From Streptomyces harbinensis (GTDB lineage: Bacteria > Actinomycetota > Actinomycetes > Streptomycetales > Streptomycetaceae): a stretch of DNA of 64,000 nt. Below the pieces are notes generated by a model. That model did no database searches, had not been told where the DNA came from, and worked only from the letters and a program-made list of their open reading frames with translations. Where the stretch lies: the NCBI RefSeq assembly GCF_900116145.1, contig NZ_FPAB01000004.1, forward strand, positions 372,001-436,000, given 5' to 3'. Shown here piece by piece: positions 35,189 through 45,290 of the stretch. The first letter of the stretch is position 1, and every line of letters begins with the position of its first letter. Position numbers and translations under genes: made by a program.

Positions 35189-35627
35189 GGGCGCTCTCTT
35201 CCGTCGCGGAGTGATCGCCGTGATCTCATCGCAAACCCCCCAGTGGTGTGTGGCGACCGGGAACGACGCACGGCTGCCGGCGTGCGGGGCCTGGTGTCCG
35301 GTGTGTTCGTGGGTCGGGAATGATGATGCCCGTGTGACTGTGGTGTTCTCTGATCGACAGGCCGGGTCCAGAAGACTTTGGCGTAAAAGGGCCGCCGGTG
35401 CGCGTGGCGCGCGATCGACTGGGGAGAGCCGGCGGCGATCGAGCCGGACGGGCTGGGTAGGTACGGGGTAGAGCTCCGGGCCAGTCATGGCCGGAACGGT
35501 TGTTTGGGTTCTGGCGTCCTCACCAATGCGCACGACGCTACATACGGTGATCTGAGTTCCACGTGAGTGATTGGCCGGAAGACCTCTTCCGGCCCTCAAT
35601 CAGCCGCGAAGGAAGGGACGAGCGCTC
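35189..35627. other. Divergent intergenic region, no gene seen
   Basis: 439 nt between the leftward PP2C-like gene and the rightward primase-polymerase-domain gene, with lower GC than its surroundings (35340-35600). TACATACGGT at 35538-35547 is a possible -10 region for the rightward gene, about 80 nt before its start. The stretch contains several CGATC words but no clear palindrome, ORF or RNA gene. Confidence 0.45.
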
Positions 35628-36350
35628 ATGCGCGAGATCCTCGGAATGCGACGCACGAACGGCAGGGGCGGAAGCGGGGGCGACGGCGGGAGCGGCGGCG
35701 ACGGCACCGGTGGCGGCGCGGGGCGCGGCTCCGGGCGGGCACTGCGGGACGCGGCGCTGGGCTACGCCCGGCACTGCGGCTGGCCGGTGCTGCCCGGGGT
35801 GGAGGCGGGGCCGGACGGCCGCTGCGGCTGCGGGAAGCCCGGCTGCGTGGTGCCCGGCGCGCACCCGCTGGACCCCGAACTGCTGGCGGCCTCCAGTGAC
35901 CGGCGGATGGTGGGCTGGTGGTGGATACGGCGCCCGGCGGCGCCGATCATCCTGGCCACCGGGACGGACGGGGCCCCGTGCGCCGTGAGCCTGCCCGCCG
36001 CGGCGGCGCCCTGGGCGCACGCCGAACTGGCGAACAGGGGGGTGCGGACCGGTCCGGTGGTGATCACCCCGTCCCGCGCCCACTGGCTGGTGGCGCCGTA
36101 CGACCCGGCGGAGCTGGGTGAGCTGCTGTACGCGCGGGACCTGGTGCCCGGCTCGCTGCGCTTCCACTCGGCGGGGGGCTATGTGCCGCTGCCGCCCTCG
36201 CCGCTGGCCGCCGGGCGGGCGGCCTGGCTGCGCGGTCCGTGGCCGGGACGGGACGGGCGGATCCGGCTGCCGCGCACCGCGGCGCTGCTCGACGTACTGG
36301 TGGAGGCGGCGATCCGTACCCCGGGCGGCGGCTCGCGGCTGGCCTCCTAG
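35628..36350 (+). CDS. Stand-alone bifunctional primase/polymerase (PrimPol)-domain protein
   Basis: 240 residues. After a Gly/Ser/Asp-rich N-terminal linker (residues 12-36) comes the N-terminal fold of the prim-pol family: ALGYARHCGWPVLPGV, a four-cysteine/His cluster CGCGKPGCVVPGAHPLDPE, and WWWIRRPAAPIILATG. In plasmid and phage replication proteins this fold carries the catalytic acidic residues. The DxD motif normally seen after the cysteine cluster is not evident (VSLPAAAAPW instead), so it may only bind DNA or nucleotides. No helicase domain or mobile genes adjoin it. The start rests on GGAAGGGACGAG 6-11 nt upstream. Confidence 0.72.
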   Translation: MREILGMRRTNGRGGSGGDGGSGGDGTGGGAGRGSGRALRDAALGYARHCGWPVLPGVEAGPDGRCGCGKPGCVVPGAHPLDPELLAASSDRRMVGWWWIRRPAAPIILATGTDGAPCAVSLPAAAAPWAHAELANRGVRTGPVVITPSRAHWLVAPYDPAELGELLYARDLVPGSLRFHSAGGYVPLPPSPLAAGRAAWLRGPWPGRDGRIRLPRTAALLDVLVEAAIRTPGGGSRLAS

Positions 36351-36407
36351 CCGGCTCGGCCGGGGCGCCTGGCCGCCCGGTGGGGCCCGGGCCCGGGCAG
36401 CGAAGAA

Positions 36408-36445
36408 CCCGGTCGCTGGCGACGGGGGATGCACCAGCGACCGGG
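36408..36445. terminator. Hairpin between convergent genes
   Basis: Perfect 12-bp stem CCCGGTCGCTGG / CCAGCGACCGGG with a 14-nt loop, placed between the rightward prim-pol gene and the leftward SEC-C gene; likely serves both. Confidence 0.75.
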
Positions 36446-36564
36446 CTCACTTCAGACGGTAACAACTCCTGTGGGATTCGCAAATCCCGGCCCGGCCCGG
36501 CGTCGGCGGATCCCGCCATCTGCCCGGGGGCCTGTGACCGGAATCACTCCGTCCGGACGACCCG

Positions 36565-37542
36565 TCAGTTCAGGGTGATCTGACGGTTGGTGAGACCGCT
36601 GCGCGCCTTGCGCTCGTCGGCCGTCAGCGGGGTGGTGGCGGCCAGCGCCTCGGCCAGCCGCTCGGCGAACGCGGCGGCCGGCTTCTCGCACTCCTCGGCG
36701 CCGAACGCGCTGGGCAGGTCCCACACCGGCACGGTCAGCCCGTGCGCCCGGAAGGAGCCGACCAGACGGGTGTCCTCGCCGAGGGTGGCGGCCCCGGCGG
36801 CGTGCAGCCGGGCGAGCGCGTCCAGCAGCTGGTCCTCGGGGTGCGGCATGACCCAGCGCAGGTGGTTCTTGTCCGGGGTACGGCACCAGTAGGCGGCGTC
36901 GACGCCGGTCAGCCGGGTGGTGGGGACGGCGGCGGCGTTGGCGCGCTCCAGGGAGGCGGCGACCTCGCCGGTGGCCGACTCGGCGTCGTCCAGCCAGAAC
37001 TCGAAGCCGCTGTGCACCTCGGGCACGAACGGGGCTGCCGGGTCCAGGAGGTCCTGGAGCCGGGGCCCGCCGGGCGCGGTGCGGGCGGCGGCGACCGGGC
37101 TGCCGGGGGTGGTGGTCAGCGCGCGGGTGAGGACGTCGGCGAGGTCGCGGGAGAGGTCGCCGGTGGCGGTGTCGTTCTGCAGGCCCAGCAGCACGGTGCC
37201 GTCGTCGCGGCGCAGCGCGGGCCAGGCCATGGGCAGCACGGTGGCCAGGGTGAGCGCGGGGACGTCGGCGGGCAGGCCCTCGTGCAGGGTCAGCGGCACG
37301 GTGGCGGCGGGCACCAGCTCGCGCAGCGCGACCCAGTCGCACTCGCCGGGCAGCCCCTCGAAGGGCCGGCGCACCAGCTCGGTGGCGGCCTGGGCGGCGG
37401 CGCGGCCGTGGCAGGCCTTGTAGCGGCGTCCTGAGCCGCACGGGCACGGCTCCCGCGCGCCGACGACGGGGATCTCGCCCTCGGTGAGCTGCGGCGTGGC
37501 CGCGGCGCTGGGCTGGGTACGGGGGCGGCGCTTCTTGGCCAT
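36565..37542 (-). CDS. SEC-C motif / DUF5926 family protein
   Basis: 325-residue cytosolic protein of an actinobacterial conserved family. A basic N-terminus (MAKKRRPRT) is followed at residues 32-45 by the SEC-C zinc motif [15 protein letters not shown], as at the C-terminus of SecA. The rest has no recognised catalytic signature; it includes [20 protein letters not shown] and [20 protein letters not shown]. The zinc motif suggests binding to ribosome, SecB-like or nucleic-acid partners, but function is unknown. Monocistronic. Confidence 0.83.
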   Translation of the reverse strand: MAKKRRPRTQPSAAATPQLTEGEIPVVGAREPCPCGSGRRYKACHGRAAAQAATELVRRPFEGLPGECDWVALRELVPAATVPLTLHEGLPADVPALTLATVLPMAWPALRRDDGTVLLGLQNDTATGDLSRDLADVLTRALTTTPGSPVAAARTAPGGPRLQDLLDPAAPFVPEVHSGFEFWLDDAESATGEVAASLERANAAAVPTTRLTGVDAAYWCRTPDKNHLRWVMPHPEDQLLDALARLHAAGAATLGEDTRLVGSFRAHGLTVPVWDLPSAFGAEECEKPAAAFAERLAEALAATTPLTADERKARSGLTNRQITLN

Positions 37543-37617
37543 GCGGGCGGGTCTCCTGCGTGTGTCGCGTACTCCTACGGCTTCGCCGCGAGCTTAGTGG
37601 CTCACACAGGGTGTCCC

Positions 37618-38046
37618 TCAGCGTGGATCGAGCACCGCCCAGACGGTGACCGCGCCGGAGGGATCGGCGTCGTGCACGCCCCAGGCGCGGGCGAGCGTGG
37701 TGATGATGGTGAGCCCGCGTCCGCCACGGGCCGTGACCGAGGGTGAGCCGGCGCGCGGCCGGGTCGGGCCGCCACCGTCCGTCACCGAGATGGTGATCTC
37801 GCCGTCGGCGTCCTGCGCCCAGGAGGCGCGGACGTGGTGTCCGTCACCCAATGGCCGGGCATGTCGATATGAATTACTGAGCAGTTCGGAAAGGATCAAT
37901 ACGGCATCGTCGATGACCGTTTCCGTCGCACCATTTTCCAGCAATTCCCATCGCATCCGCCGTCTCGCGGTCCCCACGCCACCTGGGCCGTGGGGTACCG
38001 ACATGGACGACGACGTCGGTACCTGCTGTGTGACCACCAACGCCAC
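37618..38046 (-). CDS. RsbW-like ATP-binding protein (second in window)
   Basis: 142-residue GHKL ATPase-domain protein of the abundant Streptomyces anti-sigma-kinase-like group. N-box LILSELLSNSYRHAR, G1 box ISVTDGGGPTRP, G2 box GGRGLTIITTLARAWG. The GTG at 38046 (VALVVTQQVPTSSS) is used because AAGGAGG stands 8 nt upstream. No sigma or anti-anti-sigma gene adjoins it. The upstream region is relatively AT-rich. Partner unknown. Confidence 0.85.
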   Translation of the reverse strand: MALVVTQQVPTSSSMSVPHGPGGVGTARRRMRWELLENGATETVIDDAVLILSELLSNSYRHARPLGDGHHVRASWAQDADGEITISVTDGGGPTRPRAGSPSVTARGGRGLTIITTLARAWGVHDADPSGAVTVWAVLDPR

Positions 38047-38188
38047 CCCCGAGACCTCCTTTGCCCCACGCCATGGAGGGGATGCCCTCGGTTCGGAAAG
38101 CGGAAACCGGCCGTGACACATCCGTTGACGTACTCGTAATGATCGGATACGAAGCGAATGCGCCGGTGCACTCCCCGTCAGGCTCTGG

Positions 38189-38977
38189 TCAGCCCATCCG
38201 GGTCAACTGTTCACGCACCGTGAGCGGCCGGTTGGTGATGATGGCGTCCACCCCGAGCCGGGCGCACAGCTCCACATCGGCCGGATCGTCCACCGTCCAC
38301 ACATGGACCCGGTGCCCGGCCCGGTGCGCGCGCTCCACGTACCCCGGGTCGCGGCGCAGGATGCGGATGCCGGGGCCGGCGATCGCGGCGGCGGCCGGCA
38401 GCCGGCCGGAGCGGTTGCGCGGCAGCAGGAAGTGCATCAGGAAGACGGTGGGCAGCTCCGGCGCGGCCCTGCGCACCCGCTGGAGCGAGCGGGCGGAGAA
38501 GCTCATCACCCGGACCTCGCCCGGCAGCGGATACCGCGCCAGTACCTCCAGCAGCCGCTCCTCCACCCGGCCCGCCCAGCGGGTGGGGTGCTTGGTCTCG
38601 ATCGCCAGGCCGATCGGCCGTCCGGCGTCCGCGACCAGGCGCAGCAGCCGCTCCAGGGTGAGCACGGTGGTGCGCTCGGGATCGGCGGCGTCGGGGGTCT
38701 CGGCGATGCCGGAGGGCGTCATCCAGGAACCGAAGTCCAGCTCGTTCAGCTGGGCCAGCTCCATGGCGGACACGGCGCCGCGCCCGTTGGAGACCCGGTT
38801 GACCCGCCGGTCGTGCACACACACCAGATGGCCGTCCGCGGTCAGCCGGACATCGCACTCCAGCGCGTCCGCGCCGTCCTCGATGGCCTTGCGGTAGGCG
38901 GCCAGGGTGTGCTCGGGGGCGTCCTCGGAGGAGCCCCGGTGCGCGATCACCTGGATCCGGTGGGGTGCGGGTTCCAT
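38189..38977 (-). CDS. Glycerophosphodiester phosphodiesterase
   Basis: Cytosolic GDPD enzyme, 262 residues, hydrolysing glycerophosphodiesters to glycerol 3-phosphate and alcohol. Catalytic features are VIAHRGSSEDAPEHTLAAY (HRG, catalytic His), ALECDVRLTADGHLVCVHD (Glu/Asp metal ligands and second catalytic His), the mid-domain GLAIETKH, and VHVWTVDDPADVE near the end. No signal peptide. Divergent from the HtrA gene. Confidence 0.93.
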   Translation of the reverse strand: MEPAPHRIQVIAHRGSSEDAPEHTLAAYRKAIEDGADALECDVRLTADGHLVCVHDRRVNRVSNGRGAVSAMELAQLNELDFGSWMTPSGIAETPDAADPERTTVLTLERLLRLVADAGRPIGLAIETKHPTRWAGRVEERLLEVLARYPLPGEVRVMSFSARSLQRVRRAAPELPTVFLMHFLLPRNRSGRLPAAAAIAGPGIRILRRDPGYVERAHRAGHRVHVWTVDDPADVELCARLGVDAIITNRPLTVREQLTRMG

Positions 38978-39087
38978 CGGCTCATCCTGTCATGCACCGG
39001 GTTTACGCGGCGCTGACGGACACTGGGGAAGACTGCTCGCACTGCCCCGCAGCACCCCTGCCCGTCCGCGCACCCGAGGAGAACGCT

Positions 39088-40524
39088 GTGAGCACCGAGA
39101 AGGAGGGCCAGGGCCGGCCGCAGGAGCGGCCCGTGCCCGCACCGCCGGCGGTCGCCCCCGACGAGCCCGCGCACCCGGCCGCGTCGGCGCCCCCCGTCCC
39201 GCCGGGGGCACCCGTGGCCGGGGCACCGGCCCCCGGGGTACCCGCGCCCCCGACGGCTCCGCTTCCCGCTCTGCCGGGGGCGCCGGCCTCCGCCGGTCCG
39301 GCGGGGCCGCCGCCCGCCGACCCGCCCACCGGGACCTTCGGCGGCCCGGTGGGCCCGCCGGCCGCGCCGCCGGACGCCCCGTGGGCCGCCTTCCCGACCG
39401 CCGGGCCGCCGAAGAAGCGGCGCGGCGGGCTGATCGCGGCGGTGCTCGCCGCCACCTTGCTGGCGGGCGGCGTGGGCGGCGGTGTCGGCTATCTGGTCGC
39501 CGACCGCGACGGCACCGTCACCAGTGCCACGGCCTCCGGCGCCGGTGAGGGCACGGTCGCCCGCGCGCCGGAGTCGGTGGCCGGGATAGCGGAGGCGGCG
39601 CTGCCCAGTGTGGTGACGATCGAGGCCCAGTCCACCACCGAGGGCGGCACCGGCACCGGCTTCGTCTACGACGAGGACGGCCACATCCTCACCAACAACC
39701 ACGTGGTGGCCTCGGCCGCCGACGGCGGCACCCTGACGGTCACCTTCTCGGACGGCGCGAGCTACCAGGCGGAGGTCGTGGGCCGGGCCGAGGGGTACGA
39801 CGTGGCGGTGCTGCGGCTGCTGGACGCCGGGGACCGTGACCTGCAGCCGCTGCCGGTGGGCGACTCGGACGCGGTGGCGGTGGGCGACGCGACGATCGCG
39901 ATCGGCGCGCCGTTCGGCCTCTCCGGCACGGTCACCACCGGCATCGTGAGCGCGAAGAACCGCCCGGTGGCCTCCTCGGACGGCCAGGGCGGCAACGCCT
40001 CCTACATGAGCGCGCTGCAGACGGACGCCTCGATCAACCCGGGCAACTCCGGCGGTCCGCTGCTGAACGGCGACGGCGAGGTCATCGGGGTCAACTCGGC
40101 GATCCAGTCGACGCCCGGCAGTGGGATGGGCCAGAGCCAGGCGGGCAGTATCGGTCTCGGTTTCGCCATTCCGATCAACCAGGCGCAGCGGGTGGCCCAG
40201 GATCTGATCGACAGCGGTCAGCCGGTGTACGCGATCATCGGCGCCTCGGTGGAGATGCGCGGCGACACCCCGGGCGCCCGGATCTCGGAGAACGCGCCGG
40301 CCGGCGAGGAAGCGGTCACCCCGGGCGGCCCGGCGGCCGGCGCGGGGCTGCGGGCGGGCGATGTGATCACCCGGTTCGGTGACCGGGTCATCGACAGCGG
40401 TCCGACGCTGATCAGCGAGATCTGGACGTACAAGCCGGGCGACACCGTCGAGGTGACGTACCAGCGCGACGGCCGGGAGCACACCGCCGAGATCGTCCTG
40501 GACCAGCGGGTGGGCGACGCGTAA
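39088..40524 (+). CDS. HtrA/DegP-like membrane-anchored serine protease with PDZ domain
   Basis: 478 residues. A long Pro/Ala-rich cytosolic region (about 1-110) leads to one transmembrane helix (GLIAAVLAATLLAGGVGGGV), placing the protease outside the cell membrane. The triad lies in ILTNNHVVASA (His), AEGYDVAVLRL (Asp) and NPGNSGGPLLN (Ser). A PDZ domain closes the protein (AGAGLRAGDVITRFGDRVI). Such proteases degrade or refold damaged envelope proteins. GTG 39088 has GAGGAG 6 nt upstream and is preferred to a more distant upstream start. Confidence 0.93.
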   Translation: MSTEKEGQGRPQERPVPAPPAVAPDEPAHPAASAPPVPPGAPVAGAPAPGVPAPPTAPLPALPGAPASAGPAGPPPADPPTGTFGGPVGPPAAPPDAPWAAFPTAGPPKKRRGGLIAAVLAATLLAGGVGGGVGYLVADRDGTVTSATASGAGEGTVARAPESVAGIAEAALPSVVTIEAQSTTEGGTGTGFVYDEDGHILTNNHVVASAADGGTLTVTFSDGASYQAEVVGRAEGYDVAVLRLLDAGDRDLQPLPVGDSDAVAVGDATIAIGAPFGLSGTVTTGIVSAKNRPVASSDGQGGNASYMSALQTDASINPGNSGGPLLNGDGEVIGVNSAIQSTPGSGMGQSQAGSIGLGFAIPINQAQRVAQDLIDSGQPVYAIIGASVEMRGDTPGARISENAPAGEEAVTPGGPAAGAGLRAGDVITRFGDRVIDSGPTLISEIWTYKPGDTVEVTYQRDGREHTAEIVLDQRVGDA

Positions 40525-40583
40525 CACCACCCCATCCACCGCGAGCCGTTACCCTTACTCCTGCCGTCCTGACGGGCGGCGAG

Positions 40584-40673
40584 GGAGACTTGCCCGAGCG
40601 GCCTAAGGGAACGGTCTTGAAAACCGTCGTGGCAGCGATGTCACCGTGGGTTCAAATCCCACAGTCTCCGCCA
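40584..40673 (+). tRNA. tRNA-Ser (anticodon TGA)
   Basis: Acceptor GGAGACT pairs with AGTCTCC; anticodon loop CTTGAAA within the stem ACGGT/ACCGT gives anticodon TGA. The long variable arm (CGTGGCAGCGATGTCACCG) is class II, diagnostic of serine. T-loop GGGTTCAAATCCC. The 3' CCA is encoded (40671-40673). Confidence 0.97.
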
Positions 40674-40933
40674 GGGGTGCCCGCGGGACCGGAAGTACCG
40701 TTCCGGCCCAGCGGGTGCCCCTGAGGCGTGCCCAGGAGTGATCGTTTTGGGTAACCGGAACGCTTCAGTCCGTAAGTTTTCCGGCCTTTATGATGCACGA
40801 TGGGGTCCCGTTGTTCGTTGACTCCGGTAGATGGTGCCCAAGGCACTTGCGCCGCCGACGACTTGAGAGGACCCGAGGGTTCTGTGATCCCGCACCACGC
40901 TTCCGCCGCCACCGGCGCCCAGGAGGGGAACCG

Positions 40934-41506
40934 ATGACCGAAGGATCTCGTGCCCCGCTGGCGGGGGTGGTGCCGCTGCCTGCCGACTTCCGGGCGTTCC
41001 ATCAGCTGTACCGCCCGGCCTACGTCCGCTGGGCCGAACTGTTCCTCGGAGCCCGCGCCGACGCCGAGGAGGTCGTGGACGACCTCTTCGAGCGGCTGGC
41101 CGCCGACTGGGGCGAGGTACTGCGGCTGGACAGCCCCGCCCAGCATGCCTGGACCATCCTGCGCGCCAGGACCCGGGAGGCCGCCCTCGCCCGCGGCCGG
41201 CGCCCGGTGCTCACCGACACCGTCGCCTTCGAGACCCGGGCCCTGCGGAACGCCGTGGACCCGGTCGGTGAACTGGAGGAGAGCCTGGGCCTCTACCGGG
41301 CCATCCAGGAGCTGCCCGAGCGGCAGCATGATGTGATCGTCCTGTTGTACTGCATCGGGTACGACGTCCAGGAGACGGCCGATGTCCTGGGCATCAGCGT
41401 GCCCGGCGTCCGCTCCACCGCCCGGTACGCGCGGCGGCGGCTGAAGGAGGCGCTCGGGCTGGAGCGGGAAGGGGACAGTGGTGACCTCGCCGAGCTCGCC
41501 GATTGA
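40934..41506 (+). CDS. RNA polymerase sigma factor, ECF-like
   Basis: 190 residues. Region 2 is FRAFHQLYRPAYVRWAELFL with ADAEEVVDDLFERLAADW; region 4 is LPERQHDVIVLLYCIGYDVQ with the helix-turn-helix ADVLGISVPGVRSTARYARR. AGGAGGGG sits 5 nt before the ATG, deciding the start over longer frames. The reading frame overlaps the next gene by 29 bp, so both are cotranslated. Target promoters are unknown. It follows tRNA-Ser(TGA) by 260 nt. Confidence 0.85.
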   Translation: MTEGSRAPLAGVVPLPADFRAFHQLYRPAYVRWAELFLGARADAEEVVDDLFERLAADWGEVLRLDSPAQHAWTILRARTREAALARGRRPVLTDTVAFETRALRNAVDPVGELEESLGLYRAIQELPERQHDVIVLLYCIGYDVQETADVLGISVPGVRSTARYARRRLKEALGLEREGDSGDLAELAD

Positions 41507-42206
41507 CCGGATGCTGGCCAAGGCCGCGGTGGTCGCCCGGCCGTACTCCGAGGCCGAGCTGGACGCCGCCGAACTGCGGCTCGCGGCCCGCGTCACCCAC
41601 CGCGTGCTGTTCGGCGCCCTCCACTTCGACGACGAGGTGCGCTCGGTGCGGGGCGAGGCCCTGCCGCCGCGCCGTACCCGGATCGACGCCGAGGCGGCCG
41701 GCCATCTCGAAATCCTGTGCCGCACCGTCATCGAACGGGACGGCGCGCTCCAGCACATGTCGGCCTTTCTCGGCCGGCGCATTCCGCACCCGGACGGCGC
41801 GCGCGTACTCGGCTGCGTGCTCCAGCTGGCCGGCCGGGAGGACAGCGCGCGCTTCTGGTGGCAATTCGCGGCCGGCGCCGGGGACGGGGCCGCCGCCTAT
41901 TGCCTCTATCTGCACCACCTCACCCTCGGCGAGGTCTGGGAGGCGCAATTGTGGCGCGGCCAGGCCACCGAGGTGAGCGGCGAGGGCGGCGAGAACGGGG
42001 AGGGCGGTGAAGGCGGCGGCGCCACCACCGACCTGGTGCTGCGCGTGCTCGGCCTGCTGCGCGGCGACTGCCGCTATCTGACGGCCACCGCGAGCGCCGT
42101 GCTGCGCTACGTACCGGAGGCCGTGCATTTCGTCGACGAGATCGAACTGCCGCTGCCTGCGATCGATTTCGCTCAGAGAATCGAAGAATTGACCACCTCC
42201 GCCTGA
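41478..42206 (+). CDS. Conserved protein overlapping the sigma gene; putative sigma partner
   Basis: 242 residues, no domain recognised. It starts at GTG 41478 or 41481, or possibly ATG 41511, inside or just after the end of the upstream sigma gene. The core looks alpha-helical with tetratricopeptide-like spacing (DGARVLGCVLQLAGREDSAR, FWWQFAAGAGDGAAAYCLYL, RGDCRYLTATASAVLRYVPE). A Gly/Glu insert (about 169-187) comes from GGCGAG-type repeats. No membrane segment or zinc motif. Translational coupling suggests that it controls or assists the sigma factor. Confidence 0.68.
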   Translation: MVTSPSSPIDRMLAKAAVVARPYSEAELDAAELRLAARVTHRVLFGALHFDDEVRSVRGEALPPRRTRIDAEAAGHLEILCRTVIERDGALQHMSAFLGRRIPHPDGARVLGCVLQLAGREDSARFWWQFAAGAGDGAAAYCLYLHHLTLGEVWEAQLWRGQATEVSGEGGENGEGGEGGGATTDLVLRVLGLLRGDCRYLTATASAVLRYVPEAVHFVDEIELPLPAIDFAQRIEELTTSA

Positions 42207-42365
42207 GATCTTCAGCCGTACGAGGCTGCCGGAGACGTTTATCGGGAAGCCTTCATTCGTGCGAGCGAATGCGGCGGTGAAACGTGAATGCCCGGATCCG
42301 GGGTGGGCAACTCTGATGGCGCGACGTCGTGCTCAAACACCACTTCGGTTCACTGGAGGAATTCC

Positions 42366-42686
42366 ATGGCAAGCATCCGCACCGCTCGTGTCATCGCCGC
42401 CGCCGCCTCCGTCCCGCTGGCGGTCGGTCTCCTCGGTGGGACCGCTCACGCGCTGATCGGCGACGCCGAGGCGCAGGCGGGCATTGCCTCGGACGCCACC
42501 GCCGTCAGCGCCCTGGGCAGCGGTGTCCTCGGCGTCAACACCGGGAACAGCGGCACCATCCAGCAGGGTGCCACCGGGACCGGGGCGACCAACCAGAGCA
42601 ACGCCGCCCAGGTGAAGGACGCCGCCTTCGTGGCGATCGACCAGGACACCACCAACTTCCAGGTCGTCTTCAGCCCCCTGTGGTGA
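42366..42686 (+). CDS. Small secreted protein, NepA-like
   Basis: 106 residues. A signal peptide (VIAAAASVPLAVGLLGG, cleaved after AHA) leaves about 77 mature residues, rich in Gly, Ala, Asn, Gln and Thr (NTGNSGTIQQGATGTGATNQ), with no cysteine. Size, export and position just before a SigE-family sigma gene and acyl-CoA ligase recall S. coelicolor SCO4002 (NepA), a SigN-controlled, insoluble cell-wall protein of the subapical sporulation compartment. This is from remembered gene order, not alignment. GGAGG is 7 nt before the ATG. A strong hairpin follows. Confidence 0.6.
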   Translation: MASIRTARVIAAAASVPLAVGLLGGTAHALIGDAEAQAGIASDATAVSALGSGVLGVNTGNSGTIQQGATGTGATNQSNAAQVKDAAFVAIDQDTTNFQVVFSPLW

Positions 42687-42762
42687 ACCGTCGGGCCCAC
42701 TGAGCCGCCCCCGGGCCACGGCCCGCAGGGGTGCGACATCGGAGGGTGACCGGGCAGGGGCA

Positions 42763-42800
42763 GACCGTGCGACCGCGCCGCGAGGCGCGGTCGCACGGTC
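42763..42800 (+). terminator. 17-bp perfect hairpin with GCGA tetraloop
   Basis: GACCGTGCGACCGCGCC pairs exactly with GGCGCGGTCGCACGGTC around the GNRA tetraloop GCGA, 77 nt after the small secreted protein gene. One of the most stable hairpins in the window. Confidence 0.85.
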
Positions 42801-42975
42801 ATGTCCGCCCGGCCCCGGATCATCAGGTGGATCCCTGACGATCCCTGAGGAGCCACCGCCCGCTCCTCCACCCCTGGGTGGTGTCGCCGGAGCCACCTCT
42901 ACTCCCTGGGGCGGATGCTTCATCGCGACCTGTGGCCGATCCGGGGAAGGGGTCCGGCCGCCTACGTTGGTTTCC

Positions 42976-43521
42976 ATGACCACGCCCAGGACGGCCCGGC
43001 CGGGGACGCCACTGACCTTCACCTCCTACGTGCGGACACGCGGCCCGGTACTGCTGCGTACCGCCCGCTCGCTGACCGCCAACCCCAGTGACGCCGAGGA
43101 CCTCCTCCAGACCGCGCTCACCAAGACCTACGTGGCGTGGGACAACATCGAGGACCACCGGGCGCTGGACGGCTACGTCCGCCGCGCGCTGGTCAACACC
43201 CGCACCTCGCAGTGGCGCAAGCGCCGCGTCGACGAGTACGCCGTCGACGAGCTGCCCGAGCCCGACCCGCTGCCCGAGCCCGACCCGGCCGAGCAGCAGG
43301 CGATACGCGAGGCCATGTGGCAGGCCGTGCGCAAGCTCCCCGAGCGGCAGCGCGCCATGGTCGTCCTGCGGTACTACGAAGACCTCAGCGAGGCCGCCAC
43401 CGCCGAACTCCTCGGCGTCTCCGTCGGCACCGTCAAGAGCGCCGTCTCCCGCGCCCTGGCCAAGCTCCGCGAGGACACCGACCTGGTGGCCGTCACCCGC
43501 CCCCAGGTCCTCGCCGCCTGA
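42976..43521 (+). CDS. SigE-family (ECF) RNA polymerase sigma factor
   Basis: 181 residues. Region 2: FTSYVRTRGPVLLRTARSLT and SDAEDLLQTALTKTYVAW. A Glu/Pro repeat linker (ELPEPDPLPEPDP) is followed by region 4: LPERQRAMVVLRYYEDLSEA and LLGVSVGTVKSAVSRALAKL. A TACGTT box at 42963-42968 lies 7 nt before the ATG without a Shine-Dalgarno, so it is likely leaderless. No anti-sigma gene adjoins it; the next gene is an acyl-CoA ligase. It resembles S. coelicolor SCO4005 by position. Confidence 0.9.
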   Translation: MTTPRTARPGTPLTFTSYVRTRGPVLLRTARSLTANPSDAEDLLQTALTKTYVAWDNIEDHRALDGYVRRALVNTRTSQWRKRRVDEYAVDELPEPDPLPEPDPAEQQAIREAMWQAVRKLPERQRAMVVLRYYEDLSEAATAELLGVSVGTVKSAVSRALAKLREDTDLVAVTRPQVLAA

Positions 43522-43619
43522 CCGGCGCACCCCCTGCACGCCCTCCTGACAGATCCCGCCGGGACTGTCAGACTGCCGAGGCATCATGGTGTTACCCAGA
43601 GTGACCTCGGGAGGCTCCG

Positions 43620-45283
<1,664 letters not shown>

Positions 45284-45290
<7 letters not shown>

